Source: CAZKJL01 sp964611095 (lineage in GTDB: Bacteria > Patescibacteriota > Gracilibacteria > Peribacterales > Peribacteraceae). From it: a DNA stretch of 64,000 bases. The position numbers and the translations under genes were made by a program. The stretch is from NCBI GenBank assembly GCA_964611095.1, contig CAZSWJ010000001.1:170970-234969 (forward strand). The letters are read 5' to 3'. Below, one piece after another: positions 33,168 through 41,424 of this stretch; position 1 is the stretch's first letter, and every line of letters begins with the position of its first letter. The notes beneath the pieces were generated by a model. It did not search any database. It had not been told where the DNA came from and saw only the letters and a list, made by a program, of their open reading frames with translations.

Positions 33168-33267
33168 NNNNNNNNNNNNNNNNNNNNNNNNNNNNNNNNN
33201 NNNNNNNNNNNNNNNNNNNNNNNNNNNNNNNNNNNNNNNNNNNNNNNNNNNNNNNNNNNNNNNNNNN
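33168..33267. other. Assembly gap (100 N)
   Basis: A run of exactly 100 N, the conventional size for a gap of unknown length. Any reading frame drawn across it is meaningless. Confidence 0.98.
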
Positions 33268-33322
33268 CCAAGAAAGTACAGTTTTCGTATCATTCGCGAG
33301 TCCTGTTTATTGACTTATTTCA
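33268..33322. repeat. Right copy of 55-base repeat flanking the assembly gap
   Basis: Same sequence as 33113-33167; contains the -35 of the next promoter (TTGACT at 33310). Confidence 0.85.
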
Positions 33323-33340
33323 CTTTTATTTCCATATACT
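33310..33340 (+). promoter_or_regulatory. Promoter of the second adenylate kinase-like gene, predicted leaderless
   Basis: TTGACT (33310-33315), 19-base spacer, TATACT (33335-33340), which ends 5 bases before the ATG at 33346. Confidence 0.5.
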
Positions 33341-33345
33341 ATTTT

Positions 33346-33999
33346 ATGGGTAACGTCCTCCGCTCCGGTATCGATACAGTGAACGTCATCTCTCCGTATC
33401 CTGCGGCCGGGAAAGGAACGGTCATTAAACCTTTGAAGCAGGACATTGCCGCAAGAGGTAAGGTCGGCCACATGGAAGTTGGTCAGATCGTTCGTACGCA
33501 CAAAGAGGAAGGCACACTTATCGGTCAGGCGGCGAAGGATTACGAGAACAGGGGTCTCATGGTTCCCGACGAGGTCATCGTTCCCGAAATTCGTCGCAAT
33601 ATTAAGTTGCTTGATCCGACTGCCACATGGCTTTTCGATGGATTTCCGCGCGTAGGAAGTCAAATTCAGCAGTACGAAGAGTTGATGACTCGCCTGGAGC
33701 GCTCGGATCATTTTGTCTATCTCAACGTTCCGCGTGAAATTGCGGAGCAGCGTATGGTTCTTCGTGGCAAGAAGGCCATCGAGGCCGGTCAAAAGCCTCG
33801 TTCTGATGATGTGGATGCTGAAGCACGCAAAAACCGCTTGGATGGAGCCGAGGCTGATATGAAGCAGGTCATTGAGTATTTCGGTGCCAAGGGTCTCATC
33901 ACGGAGATCGATGGTTCCATGACTCCTGATGAGGTATTTGTCGCTGTTCAAACTGCCATCTATCAGCACGTTCCGATGCTGGAAAAGGCCAGTGCTTAG
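33346..33999 (+). CDS. Adenylate kinase-like nucleoside monophosphate kinase, second copy
   Basis: 217 residues. The P-loop is altered but intact (SPYPAAGKGTVIKPL in place of GxPGAGKGT), with GHMEVGQIVR, WLFDGFPRVGSQIQQYEEL and KPRSDDVDAEARKNRLDGAE matching the NMP-binding and arginine regions of adenylate kinases. It is too divergent from the neighbouring adk to be a recent duplicate, and may phosphorylate another nucleotide. ATG 33346 is preferred; the frame appears to extend through the N run only because N has no stops. Own promoter and terminator. Confidence 0.85.
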   Translation: MGNVLRSGIDTVNVISPYPAAGKGTVIKPLKQDIAARGKVGHMEVGQIVRTHKEEGTLIGQAAKDYENRGLMVPDEVIVPEIRRNIKLLDPTATWLFDGFPRVGSQIQQYEELMTRLERSDHFVYLNVPREIAEQRMVLRGKKAIEAGQKPRSDDVDAEARKNRLDGAEADMKQVIEYFGAKGLITEIDGSMTPDEVFVAVQTAIYQHVPMLEKASA

Positions 34000-34004
34000 C
34001 TACC

Positions 34005-34020
34005 AAAAAGCCTGCTTTTT
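34005..34020 (+). terminator. Small terminator after the second adk-like gene
   Basis: AAAAAG-CCTG-CTTTTT, 5 bases after the stop. Short stem, so efficiency is uncertain. Confidence 0.55.
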
Positions 34021-34050
34021 CGCACGTTTGCGGTGTAAACTGGACGGGTT

Positions 34051-34812
34051 ATGACGTACGCCGATTCGTGCCAAATCTTCAGTCAGTCCGAGCAGGATTC
34101 CCTGCGGAAAGGCGGTGCGATTTTGCGTGATTGTTTGAAGTTCGTGGCACCGCTCGCCAAGCCCGGCGTTTCCACGCTCGCACTCGACCGCGCGGCCGAA
34201 GAATTCATCGTGAGTCGCGGCGGCAAACCCGCGTTCAAGGGGTACCACGGTTTCCCCGCAACGCTCTGTACGTCGGTGAATGACCACGTCGTGCACGGCA
34301 TTCCGTCGGACAAACAAATCTTGCAGGAAGGCGACATCGTTTCGCTCGACTGCGGGGTGATTTACGACGGTCTCTACACCGATGCGTGCGTCACCGTCGG
34401 CGTCGGCAGCATCAGCCCGAACATCAAGAAATTTCTGACGACCGTCAGTAACACGCTCGAAGAGGCGATCATCGACGTGGTGCAAGGCGGCATGCAGGTG
34501 GGGGACTTGTCCTCGTTCATCGAGAAGAAGCTCCAGAAGGGCGGCTACGGCGTCGTACGCGCACTCACGGGCCACGGGCTCGGCGAGACGCTCCACCAGT
34601 TCCCGGATGTTCCGAACGTGGGCAAAGCGGGCACGGGCCCCGTGCTCCCCGCGGGCACCATGATCGCCATCGAACCCATCGCCACCATGGGTTCACCCGA
34701 GGTCTACACGTCCACCGATCAGTGGACCGTGCTCACGAAAGACGGTTCGCTCGCATGCCACTTCGAGCATTCGGTGCTGCTCACCGAGGACGGCTACGAA
34801 ATCATCGCGTAA
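34051..34812 (+). CDS. map: Methionine aminopeptidase, type I
   Basis: 253 residues. It removes the initiator Met from new proteins. Metal ligands are visible in SLDCGVIYDGLYTDACVTV (two Asp), GHGLGETLHQFPDVPNVG (His), IAIEPIATMG (Glu) and ACHFEHSVLLTEDG (Glu). HVVHGIP holds the substrate-side His. It keeps the usual place after adk in the ribosomal cluster. A TAAACT hexamer ending 9 bases before the ATG may be its -10. Confidence 0.96.
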   Translation: MTYADSCQIFSQSEQDSLRKGGAILRDCLKFVAPLAKPGVSTLALDRAAEEFIVSRGGKPAFKGYHGFPATLCTSVNDHVVHGIPSDKQILQEGDIVSLDCGVIYDGLYTDACVTVGVGSISPNIKKFLTTVSNTLEEAIIDVVQGGMQVGDLSSFIEKKLQKGGYGVVRALTGHGLGETLHQFPDVPNVGKAGTGPVLPAGTMIAIEPIATMGSPEVYTSTDQWTVLTKDGSLACHFEHSVLLTEDGYEIIA

Positions 34813-34814
34813 CG

Positions 34815-34840
34815 AAAAACCGCGACCCCTCGGGCCGCGG
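34815..34840 (-). terminator. Terminator of the coiled-coil operon (minus strand)
   Basis: Read on the minus strand: CCGCGGCCC-GA-GGGGTCGCGG followed by TTTTTC, 24 bases past the stop of the 1,524-residue gene. Also separates it from the converging map gene. Confidence 0.75.
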
Positions 34841-34863
34841 CATTTCGCTCGTTTGAAGCGATG

Positions 34864-37800
34864 TTATTTGTCGAGGCTCTTCTTGATGTCCTCGAACTTG
34901 GCGTTCATGGCCAACTTGATGGCGGTGATGAGAACGGACATCTGGATGACCGGGTTCTCGATCAGCGATTTGTCGGCGGTGACGACGATGCCCTTGTCGG
35001 ACTCTTTCTCGACTTTCTGCACGCCGGGGATCTTGCCCTTGAGCGTCTTGGAGTCGAGGAGCGACAGAAGGTTGTCGCGCGTCTTGGCCTCGTTGAAGGT
35101 CAACGTGATCTTGTCACCCTTCACGTCCACGCCGACGCCGTCGATCTTGCCCTTGAACTCGGCCTCGATTTTGGCTTTGGCCGAGGCATCCGGGCTTTCG
35201 GCGGGCTTGGCGGGTCCGGCCTCAGTCGTCGTCTTGAGCGTGTCGTCGATCTTCTTGATGGTATTTTCGATGGTCTTGCGCTCGTCGGCTTTGTCGGCGC
35301 CGGTGAGTCCCTTGAGCTTCGTATCGAGCTCGCCGCGCGTCGTCTTCAGCTTGCCGTCGATTTCGGCGATGTCGGCCTGGAGCTTCTTGCGCTCCGCGGT
35401 CTCACCGAGTTTGAGCGTGGGCACTTTGGCCGTGAGTTCGGCGCGCTTCTTGATGAGCGCATCGACGTCGTCGGTGACGGCTTCCTTGGATTCGAGCGAC
35501 TTCAGCTCGGCTTCCTTGAGCGCGATCTGCGCATCGAGAGCCTTGGCCCTGGTCTCGAGGTCATCGAGCTTCTTGAAGCCCTTGTCGCCGTCGGCATGGA
35601 GGGCGTCGAAGCCCTCCGCTACTTCGGTCTTCCAGTCGGCGTCCACTTGGGCGCGTTCCAGTTTGAGCTTGGCGATGTCGGCGCCGAGCTCCTTGGACCT
35701 GTCGGCGCGTTCAGCGGGTTTCTCGGGCGTCGGCTTGGCGTCACTCGGCTTCGCGGGTGCGGCCTCGGGCGTTCTGTTCTCGAGTTTCTTCAAAATGGTT
35801 TTGAGTTCATCGATGAGTGCCTGAACGTCGGGGGATACCGTCACTTCCTTCGGTCGAGTCGTCGGACGGTCGGGCGCTGCCGGCGGCGTGGCTTCGGCGG
35901 GCTTGATGTGGTTGGCCGTGAGCTGCTCCTTGAGCTTGGTTTGCTTGGCGATGCCGTCCGTGAGCTGTGTCTTGCGAGCTTCCGACTCGGCGTCGTTGAT
36001 CGACGTGAGAGCGTTGAACTCCGCTTGAGCGGCCGTCACGTAGGCATCGATGGCTTTGACGATGTTCTCGGCGTCGGATTTATCGAACTTGCCGTCGAGA
36101 ACGATGGCGTCACGCGTCACGTCGTCGATCTTGGCGCGAGCCTTCTCCGTGGTTTCGCGGAGCTTGGTCACGTCGGTCGTCTCACGTGATTCGGGGCCGG
36201 TCTTGGGCTTCGCCGGAGTCGCGGGCTTCTCGGCCGGTTTGGCGGGAGTCACAGGCTTTTCAGCAGGTTTAACCGGCTCGGAGGGCTTCGGCTTGTCCGG
36301 AGCGGCGGGAGGAGTTCCCTTGGGCTTGGGCGTGACGTCCTTGATCGCAAATTCGAGATTCTTGCAGGTCACGGCGTACGTGCGATTGTCGCCGCTCAGA
36401 ATTTTTGCGAGTGCGGGGCGGGCGGTCACGAGCGCTTCCATTTTGACCTGAAGCTGCGTCGCGTCGGCCTTGAAGAGTTCCGCGGCTTCCGTGGATTTCG
36501 CTTTCAGTTCCTCGAGAATCGCCACCGTCTCCGGATGATCCGGGCCCTGGTCCATGATGGAGGTGCCGAGTGCGTCGAGAGCGGTGCCGATTTCTCCGAG
36601 CACCGTCTCCGACGTGCGTTCGACGGATTCGGGCTTGGTGTCGGGAGTCTTCTTCGGTGCGGGTTTCTTTTCCACGGGCTTCACCACGTCTTCCACGACG
36701 ATCGTTTCCGTGCGTGCGTCGAGACGAATCTTGTAGTCCAGGTTGTTGTTTCCGTCATGCACGGCGATGCCGTCGTCGAGGCCGAGCGAGTGCACGGCAT
36801 CTTCGTACGTCGCGGTGTAGGCGATCTTCTTGTACAGCGTGTTCGCCAATTTGAGGGCGCCTTCGACTTCGGATCCTTTGCCGTGGCCCATTTCCAAGTG
36901 TCCCTTCACCTGATCAATCGCGTTCTTAAGGTTGTCGAGCGGGCTCTCGCGAGACTTCTCCGGAGCCTTCTTCGGGCTGAGATCTTCGATCTTCACGGTT
37001 CCCGCTTCTTTCACGAACTTCACGTGGAACTTGGGTTCCACGAATTCTTTGCCCACGGTTCCCACGATGGCGTCGAGCGCTTTCGTCTGCTCGGCCGGCG
37101 TCATGAGGTCGAGAGCGGTGTTCGTCTGATTGTCGATGATGCGCTGAGCGTCGAAGACCGACTTTCCTTCGCGGAGAGCGGCGACGGCGTCCATGTAGCC
37201 TTGGTAGGCCTCGGCTTGGAGGTCGCGGGGCTTTTCATTGGTCTCAGGCTTCGTGTCCGTCTTCTTCGGGGAGGACTTCTTTTCGGGCGTCTTCGTGACG
37301 TCCTCCACCACGAGGGTGTCAGTGGTTACGTCGTAGCGGATTTTGTAGTCGCGGTTATTGTTGCCGTCGTGAGCGTCCACGCCGTCGCGGAGCTTGAGAG
37401 CGTCCACGGCGTCTTCGCGGTCCATCTCACGGGAGATTTTTTGGAACTGTTTGTTGGCCAGCTTGAGCGCTGAGCCGACTTCGTTTCCGTCGTTGCCGTG
37501 GCCGGCTTCCAGATGGAATTTCACCTGATCGATGCCACCGCGGAGATTCTCGACGAGGTTTTCCTTCGGCTTTTCGGTTTTCTTGGCTGCGGCGTCCATC
37601 TCTTTGGCCATGGCATCGAACCTGTTGTAGGCCTTCTTCATGTCCTCGATGCGCGGGATTTGAGCGCGCGGCGTGGAGGTGATCTTCTGTGCGCTGTATT
37701 CCGTGAGCTCGGCCGTGATGGCATTCATCGCGGCTTCGAGAGCGGCGCGCTTTTCACCGTCGGCACCATCGGCGATGGACACTTCGGCGCTGCCGATGGC

Positions 37801-39438
37801 TTGGTCGGATTTCTCTTGGAGGCCGCGGAGCTTCTCGCGGTTCTTCTCCGCGTCGAGATCTTTGGCACGCATGTCGCGGAGCACGTTCTCGTACGCATTG
37901 TATTTGTTGCGGATCTCTTCGTAGCGTCCCACTTTCACTTTTTCCTTGGAGGCCAAGCCCTGCTTGGAGAGTTCCTCCATTTCGTCGGTGATGGCCTTCA
38001 TGGCCGCACCGAGATCGCGGCGCGTGTCGAAACCGTTCGTCTTGAGCGAGAGCGTCTTGTCCGCAGTCGCGACGGCAGCATCCGTCTTGCGCAGCAATTC
38101 GGCGCGCTTCTTGTCTTTTCCTTCCTGATCTTTATCTTCCGCATCGAGCTTGTTCTGCACGTCACGGAACTCGCTCAGTATCTTCTCGAGCGCGATGTAG
38201 CGCATGTTCTTGGAGTCCGTACCGTCCACGCCGCTCTGGTCCTTGGCGCTGTACTCGGCCATTTCTTTGGTCACGGCGGCGATACCGCGCTTCACGCCGT
38301 TGCGCATGCTGAAGCCGTTGCCGGATTTAATTTCCTGCTTGGCGCTTTTGACGATCTTATCCGTTTCAATGACGAGCTTCGCCATGCGTTCTTTCTCGGC
38401 CTGTTTCGTGTCTTTCTCGGGTTTGCTTGGCGTTGCGGTCGGCTTGAGAGGGGAGGCGACTTTCGCTTCCTCAGGTGCCGGTTCGGCAGTTGCAGACTCC
38501 GGTGCCGGTTTTCCTGCGGCTGTCTTTTCGAGCGTAAACACGAGGTTGCCGTTCTCACCCGCATCGCGCGTGATCATGGCTTTCATCTCCGTGCCTTTCA
38601 CCCCGCGCCTCTCGGCGTCGGCGGCGTTCGTTTCCTTGTCGTAGACCATCACCGTGATGGTCTTGCCGTTCAAGTAGCGAGCACCCTCTTCGGTGACTTG
38701 GATGTACTTGATGCCGTTGCTCATGCCATAGTTCGACTTGAATCCGTTGTCCGGCATGCCGTCTCCGAAGTGGAGCGACACGTTGGCGGGCGTGCGGAGC
38801 AAGAAGTAACTCGGCTTCATTTCCATGCTGCCGTGGTCGGCGCTCAGGCCGTGGATATCCACGGATTTGAACTCGGAACTGTTCTTGAACTGCTCGGTGC
38901 GTCCGTCGCGCACGCGTTCGGCGTACGTCGGTTTCACCGCTTGGCCGCGTGCCGCAAGTTTGGCTTCCAGCTGTGCGATACGGTCTTCGATCTGGCTGTA
39001 GCAGTTCTCGATCTTTTGCAAATTCGCGTAGGAACCGGTGCTCATCCTCTCGTAAATGTTCTTCATGTTGTCGATCCACACGTTGATCTTTTGCTCGTAC
39101 TGCGTGTGCTCTTCATCGTTGCCGTACTTGTCCTTGGGGTTTGCCAGCTTATTCGTGAGGCTCTTGATCTCCTGCTTGTAACCGCCGAGACGCTTGTCCA
39201 TTTCGTCGTAGACGCGGTCATACTTTCCGTTGAACTGAGACCTGCGCTCGTCATCTTTGCGGACGCGCAGATTGTCGAGGCCCTCCGGTCCTTTGCCTTT
39301 TCCCTGAGGAGACTGCGAACTGTCGAGTGGACCGAAGTTCGTCTTCGCCTTCGGAGCGTTGCCGCCTGACTGGTTCGGACTCATATTGAATCCGAGCAGT
39401 CGTGCTTCGCGGTCGGCGGAGAATCGGAGAGTATCCAT
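34864..39438 (-). CDS. Giant repetitive coiled-coil protein (1,524 aa), novel
   Basis: No known family is recognised. There is no signal peptide or membrane helix, so it should be cytoplasmic. Order of parts: coiled coil (about 60-170); a beta-like domain (about 190-320) with PSYFLLRTPANVSLHFGDG; three copies of a module of about 91 residues (about 385-620) each with an AAMKAITDEMEELS-like helix; two copies of another module (about 630-720 and 835-925) carrying QVKxHLExGHG and HDGNNNxDYKIR; a Pro/Lys/Ala linker (about 1050-1080); long charged helices (about 1085-1430); and a small C-terminal domain with ITLTFNEAKTRDNLLSLLDS. It lies on the strand opposite the ribosomal genes, in an operon with a small coiled-coil gene. 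A structural or scaffold role is only a guess. Confidence 0.85.
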   Translation of the reverse strand: MDTLRFSADREARLLGFNMSPNQSGGNAPKAKTNFGPLDSSQSPQGKGKGPEGLDNLRVRKDDERRSQFNGKYDRVYDEMDKRLGGYKQEIKSLTNKLANPKDKYGNDEEHTQYEQKINVWIDNMKNIYERMSTGSYANLQKIENCYSQIEDRIAQLEAKLAARGQAVKPTYAERVRDGRTEQFKNSSEFKSVDIHGLSADHGSMEMKPSYFLLRTPANVSLHFGDGMPDNGFKSNYGMSNGIKYIQVTEEGARYLNGKTITVMVYDKETNAADAERRGVKGTEMKAMITRDAGENGNLVFTLEKTAAGKPAPESATAEPAPEEAKVASPLKPTATPSKPEKDTKQAEKERMAKLVIETDKIVKSAKQEIKSGNGFSMRNGVKRGIAAVTKEMAEYSAKDQSGVDGTDSKNMRYIALEKILSEFRDVQNKLDAEDKDQEGKDKKRAELLRKTDAAVATADKTLSLKTNGFDTRRDLGAAMKAITDEMEELSKQGLASKEKVKVGRYEEIRNKYNAYENVLRDMRAKDLDAEKNREKLRGLQEKSDQAIGSAEVSIADGADGEKRAALEAAMNAITAELTEYSAQKITSTPRAQIPRIEDMKKAYNRFDAMAKEMDAAAKKTEKPKENLVENLRGGIDQVKFHLEAGHGNDGNEVGSALKLANKQFQKISREMDREDAVDALKLRDGVDAHDGNNNRDYKIRYDVTTDTLVVEDVTKTPEKKSSPKKTDTKPETNEKPRDLQAEAYQGYMDAVAALREGKSVFDAQRIIDNQTNTALDLMTPAEQTKALDAIVGTVGKEFVEPKFHVKFVKEAGTVKIEDLSPKKAPEKSRESPLDNLKNAIDQVKGHLEMGHGKGSEVEGALKLANTLYKKIAYTATYEDAVHSLGLDDGIAVHDGNNNLDYKIRLDARTETIVVEDVVKPVEKKPAPKKTPDTKPESVERTSETVLGEIGTALDALGTSIMDQGPDHPETVAILEELKAKSTEAAELFKADATQLQVKMEALVTARPALAKILSGDNRTYAVTCKNLEFAIKDVTPKPKGTPPAAPDKPKPSEPVKPAEKPVTPAKPAEKPATPAKPKTGPESRETTDVTKLRETTEKARAKIDDVTRDAIVLDGKFDKSDAENIVKAIDAYVTAAQAEFNALTSINDAESEARKTQLTDGIAKQTKLKEQLTANHIKPAEATPPAAPDRPTTRPKEVTVSPDVQALIDELKTILKKLENRTPEAAPAKPSDAKPTPEKPAERADRSKELGADIAKLKLERAQVDADWKTEVAEGFDALHADGDKGFKKLDDLETRAKALDAQIALKEAELKSLESKEAVTDDVDALIKKRAELTAKVPTLKLGETAERKKLQADIAEIDGKLKTTRGELDTKLKGLTGADKADERKTIENTIKKIDDTLKTTTEAGPAKPAESPDASAKAKIEAEFKGKIDGVGVDVKGDKITLTFNEAKTRDNLLSLLDSKTLKGKIPGVQKVEKESDKGIVVTADKSLIENPVIQMSVLITAIKLAMNAKFEDIKKSLDK

Positions 39439-39467
39439 AATGGGTGTTGGTATTGGCGAGCGGGGGA

Positions 39468-39776
39468 TTAGAGGTTTTTGAGCTTCTTATCCAATTTGGC
39501 TTCGGCCGAGCTGCGTTCCATCTTTTCGGCGGCGGCTTTGATTTTGGGCAACTCCTTCTTCTTCAGTTCCTCCATCTCCGCGTGGCCTTCGGCGAGCATT
39601 TCATTGTTCTCGCGTTCCAGTGCCTCCACTTGTTCGCTGAGGGACGAGAACTGCTGCACGGTCTCCTCACGTTCTTTTTCCGTGAGTTTGGGTGCGAGCC
39701 CTTTGAGGTGCTCCATCATGCCGGGAAGGATTCCTTTCATGCCGGACAGAGCGTCTACGAATGCGGATGCGGTCAT
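39468..39776 (-). CDS. Small coiled-coil protein (102 aa) partner of the giant protein
   Basis: A helical protein with heptad-like stretches (SSLSEQVEALERENNEMLAE; MEELKKKELPKIKAAAEKM) and a hydrophobic, Gly/Met-rich N-terminus (ALSGMKGILPGMMEHLKGLA). It starts about 31 bases after a strong promoter and ends 29 bases before the giant gene, so both are cotranscribed. Likely a partner or regulator of the giant protein; function unknown. Confidence 0.75.
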   Translation of the reverse strand: MTASAFVDALSGMKGILPGMMEHLKGLAPKLTEKEREETVQQFSSLSEQVEALERENNEMLAEGHAEMEELKKKELPKIKAAAEKMERSSAEAKLDKKLKNL

Positions 39777-39813
39777 ACGGAAGAATGGGAATTGATATGA
39801 AATTTTCTCACCA

Positions 39814-39842
39814 TTATACAGTATTCTTCACTTTGAGACAAT
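39814..39842 (-). promoter_or_regulatory. Promoter of the coiled-coil operon
   Basis: On the minus strand: TTGTCT (39842-39837), 17-base spacer, perfect TATAAT (39819-39814). Confidence 0.8.
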
Positions 39843-39896
39843 AGTGAGATTGATGCTCTCGGGGGACGCTCCGTTTCTGTATGACTTTTTGTACCC

Positions 39897-39925
39897 CGCC
39901 GCTGTCCGAGAATCGGATCGGCGGA
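39897..39925 (+). promoter_or_regulatory. Strong hairpin upstream of infA
   Basis: CCGCCG-ctg-TCCGA-gaa-TCGGA-t-CGGCGG in the 287-base gap between the coiled-coil operon and infA. It has no T run, so it is more likely a leader or 5' structure than a terminator. AT-rich sequence (TTTAAATATTTTGCAATTC) follows and may contain the infA promoter (TATCAT near 39970). Confidence 0.45.
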
Positions 39926-40063
39926 GCCAAATTTCACCACAAAATAATTTAAATATTTTGCAATTCAATTATCATCTTTCCTTCGATTTGGTCAGTCTCA
40001 GGGCTTGCAGGCGGCCATTTCCATCGGTAGGATCCCTCGGCTTTCATCACCCCGTTTTTCTCT

Positions 40064-40378
40064 TTGTCTAAGGATGTTATCGAACTTGTCGGCGTCGTGG
40101 AGGAATGTTATCCCAATACGACGTTCCGCGTGAAGATCTCCTCAGCTGAAGCCAAGGATCACGAGTTGTTGTGCCACCTCGCAGGTCGCATGCGAGTGCA
40201 TAAAGTACGGATCCTTCCCGGCGACCGCGTTCGCGTCGAAATGACTCCCTACGATCTGAAAAAGGGACGCATCGTCTACCGATTCCGTTCCGACGATCCG
40301 ACCTTCAACGCTCCGTCCCCGAGCAGTACCCCGACTCCCGCTCCCGCTCCGACACCCGTCACTCCTCCCGTCTCATGA
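40064..40378 (+). CDS. infA: Translation initiation factor IF-1
   Basis: The OB-fold core begins MSKDVIELVGVVEECYPNTT and includes HLAGRMRVHKVRILPGDRV and LKKGRIVYRFRS, as in IF-1. The start is TTG, with TCTAAGGATGTTATC following, which fits the family exactly. At 104 residues it is about 30 longer than usual because of a Pro/Thr/Ser tail (STPTPAPAPTPVTPPVS). It opens the third ribosomal block and overlaps rpmJ by ATGA. Confidence 0.93.
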   Translation: MSKDVIELVGVVEECYPNTTFRVKISSAEAKDHELLCHLAGRMRVHKVRILPGDRVRVEMTPYDLKKGRIVYRFRSDDPTFNAPSPSSTPTPAPAPTPVTPPVS

Positions 40379-40488
40379 AAGTTTCTCCCTCCATCCGCCT
40401 TCGTTGCAAGAACTGCCGCCGCGTCATCCGCAAGGGCCGCCGCCGCATCGTCTGCACGAACCCCCGTCACAAGCAGCGTCAAGGTTAA
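40375..40488 (+). CDS. rpmJ: 50S ribosomal protein L36
   Basis: 37 residues: MKVSPSIRLRCKNCRRVIRK then GRRRIVCTNPRHKQRQG. The zinc ligands Cys11, Cys14, Cys27 and His32 are all present. It starts inside the infA stop (ATGA) and precedes S13, its usual place. Confidence 0.95.
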   Translation: MKVSPSIRLRCKNCRRVIRKGRRRIVCTNPRHKQRQG

Positions 40489-40515
40489 TTCTCCCCACTT
40501 CAACTTTTCACTCTT

Positions 40516-40896
40516 ATGGTCCGTATCGCAGGAGTCGTCCTCCCCGGCAACAAGCACATCTGCATCGCGCTCACCGCGATCAAAGGTGTCGGTCGTCCCA
40601 TGGCCAAGCGCTTGCTGAAGGAGGCAAAAATCGACCCCGAGATCGCAGCAGAGAAGCTTACGGACATGCAGGAAGCTCTGCTTCGCTCTTTGGTTGAGAA
40701 GCTCCCCACGGAAGGTGACCTCACGCGCAAAGTCTCGTTGGATGTGAAGCGCCTGCAGGACATCGGTACGTGGCGCGGCCACCGTCACAAGAAGAAACTC
40801 CCGAGCCGCGGACAGACGTCCCGCCGCAACGCTCGCACGCGCCGCGGTAAGCGCAAGACCGGTCTCTCCGGACGCGTTACCCTCACCAAGACGTAA
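40516..40896 (+). CDS. rpsM: 30S ribosomal protein S13
   Basis: 126 residues, normal. VRIAGVVLPGNKHICIALTA, the helix-two-turn-helix region and RGHRHKKKLPSRGQTSRRNA are typical. S13 bridges the small-subunit head to L5. The leader is CT-rich (TTCAACTTTTCACTCTT). Confidence 0.97.
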   Translation: MVRIAGVVLPGNKHICIALTAIKGVGRPMAKRLLKEAKIDPEIAAEKLTDMQEALLRSLVEKLPTEGDLTRKVSLDVKRLQDIGTWRGHRHKKKLPSRGQTSRRNARTRRGKRKTGLSGRVTLTKT

Positions 40897-40937
40897 ACCA
40901 CTCGCACTCCGCATTCGCGGAGTCGCCCCCTCTACCT

Positions 40938-41387
40938 ATGGCCGAACCCAAGACACCACAGTTCAAGACACCGGATCCCGCCGCAAAGGCACCGGAGGCC
41001 GACGCAAAGGCAAAGCGCAAGGTCAAGAAGAACAAGCGCACCGTGCTCAAGGCTCGCGCGTGCATCTCCGCCACGGAGAACAACACCATCGTCACCATCA
41101 CGGACATGGACGGCAAAGTGCTCTCCTGGGCCAGCTCCGGTTCGTCCGGCTTCAAGGGTGCCCGCAAGTCCACGCCGTACGCCGCCAAAGTGGCTGCCGA
41201 GCGCGCCATGACGGCCGCACAGCCTCTCGGAATCCAGACGCTCCAGATCGAAGTGAAGGGCATCGGCCCCGGTCGCGAGCAGGCCATCCGCGGACTCCAG
41301 GTCGCCGGCATCAACTTCGACGCCATCGTGGACACCACGCCCATGGCACACGGCGGTTGCCGCGCTCCCAAGCCGCGCCGCGTTTAA
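40938..41387 (+). CDS. rpsK: 30S ribosomal protein S11
   Basis: 149 residues, with an N-terminal Lys/Ala/Pro extension of about 25 residues. Core landmarks are NNTIVTITDMDGKVLSWAS and GCRAPKPRRV. S11 lines the mRNA exit channel. Confidence 0.96.
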   Translation: MAEPKTPQFKTPDPAAKAPEADAKAKRKVKKNKRTVLKARACISATENNTIVTITDMDGKVLSWASSGSSGFKGARKSTPYAAKVAAERAMTAAQPLGIQTLQIEVKGIGPGREQAIRGLQVAGINFDAIVDTTPMAHGGCRAPKPRRV

Positions 41388-41424
41388 TTTTTAACTCTTC
41401 GCTCCCACTCTCTCCTTTTCTCCC

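Noticed and set aside
33113..33322. Direct repeats as insertion-sequence target duplication
   Set aside because: 55 bases is far too long, no transposase is present, and the N run of exactly 100 points to scaffolding.
33103..33999. Reading frame spanning the N run
   Set aside because: Open only because N contains no stops; the real gene starts at ATG 33346.
34861..39369. Long plus-strand frames opposite the coiled-coil gene (442, 312 and 623 codons)
   Set aside because: Antisense shadows: the minus-strand gene has modular repeats, a promoter and a terminator; the plus frames consist of Val/Leu/Phe/Gly-rich mirror sequence.
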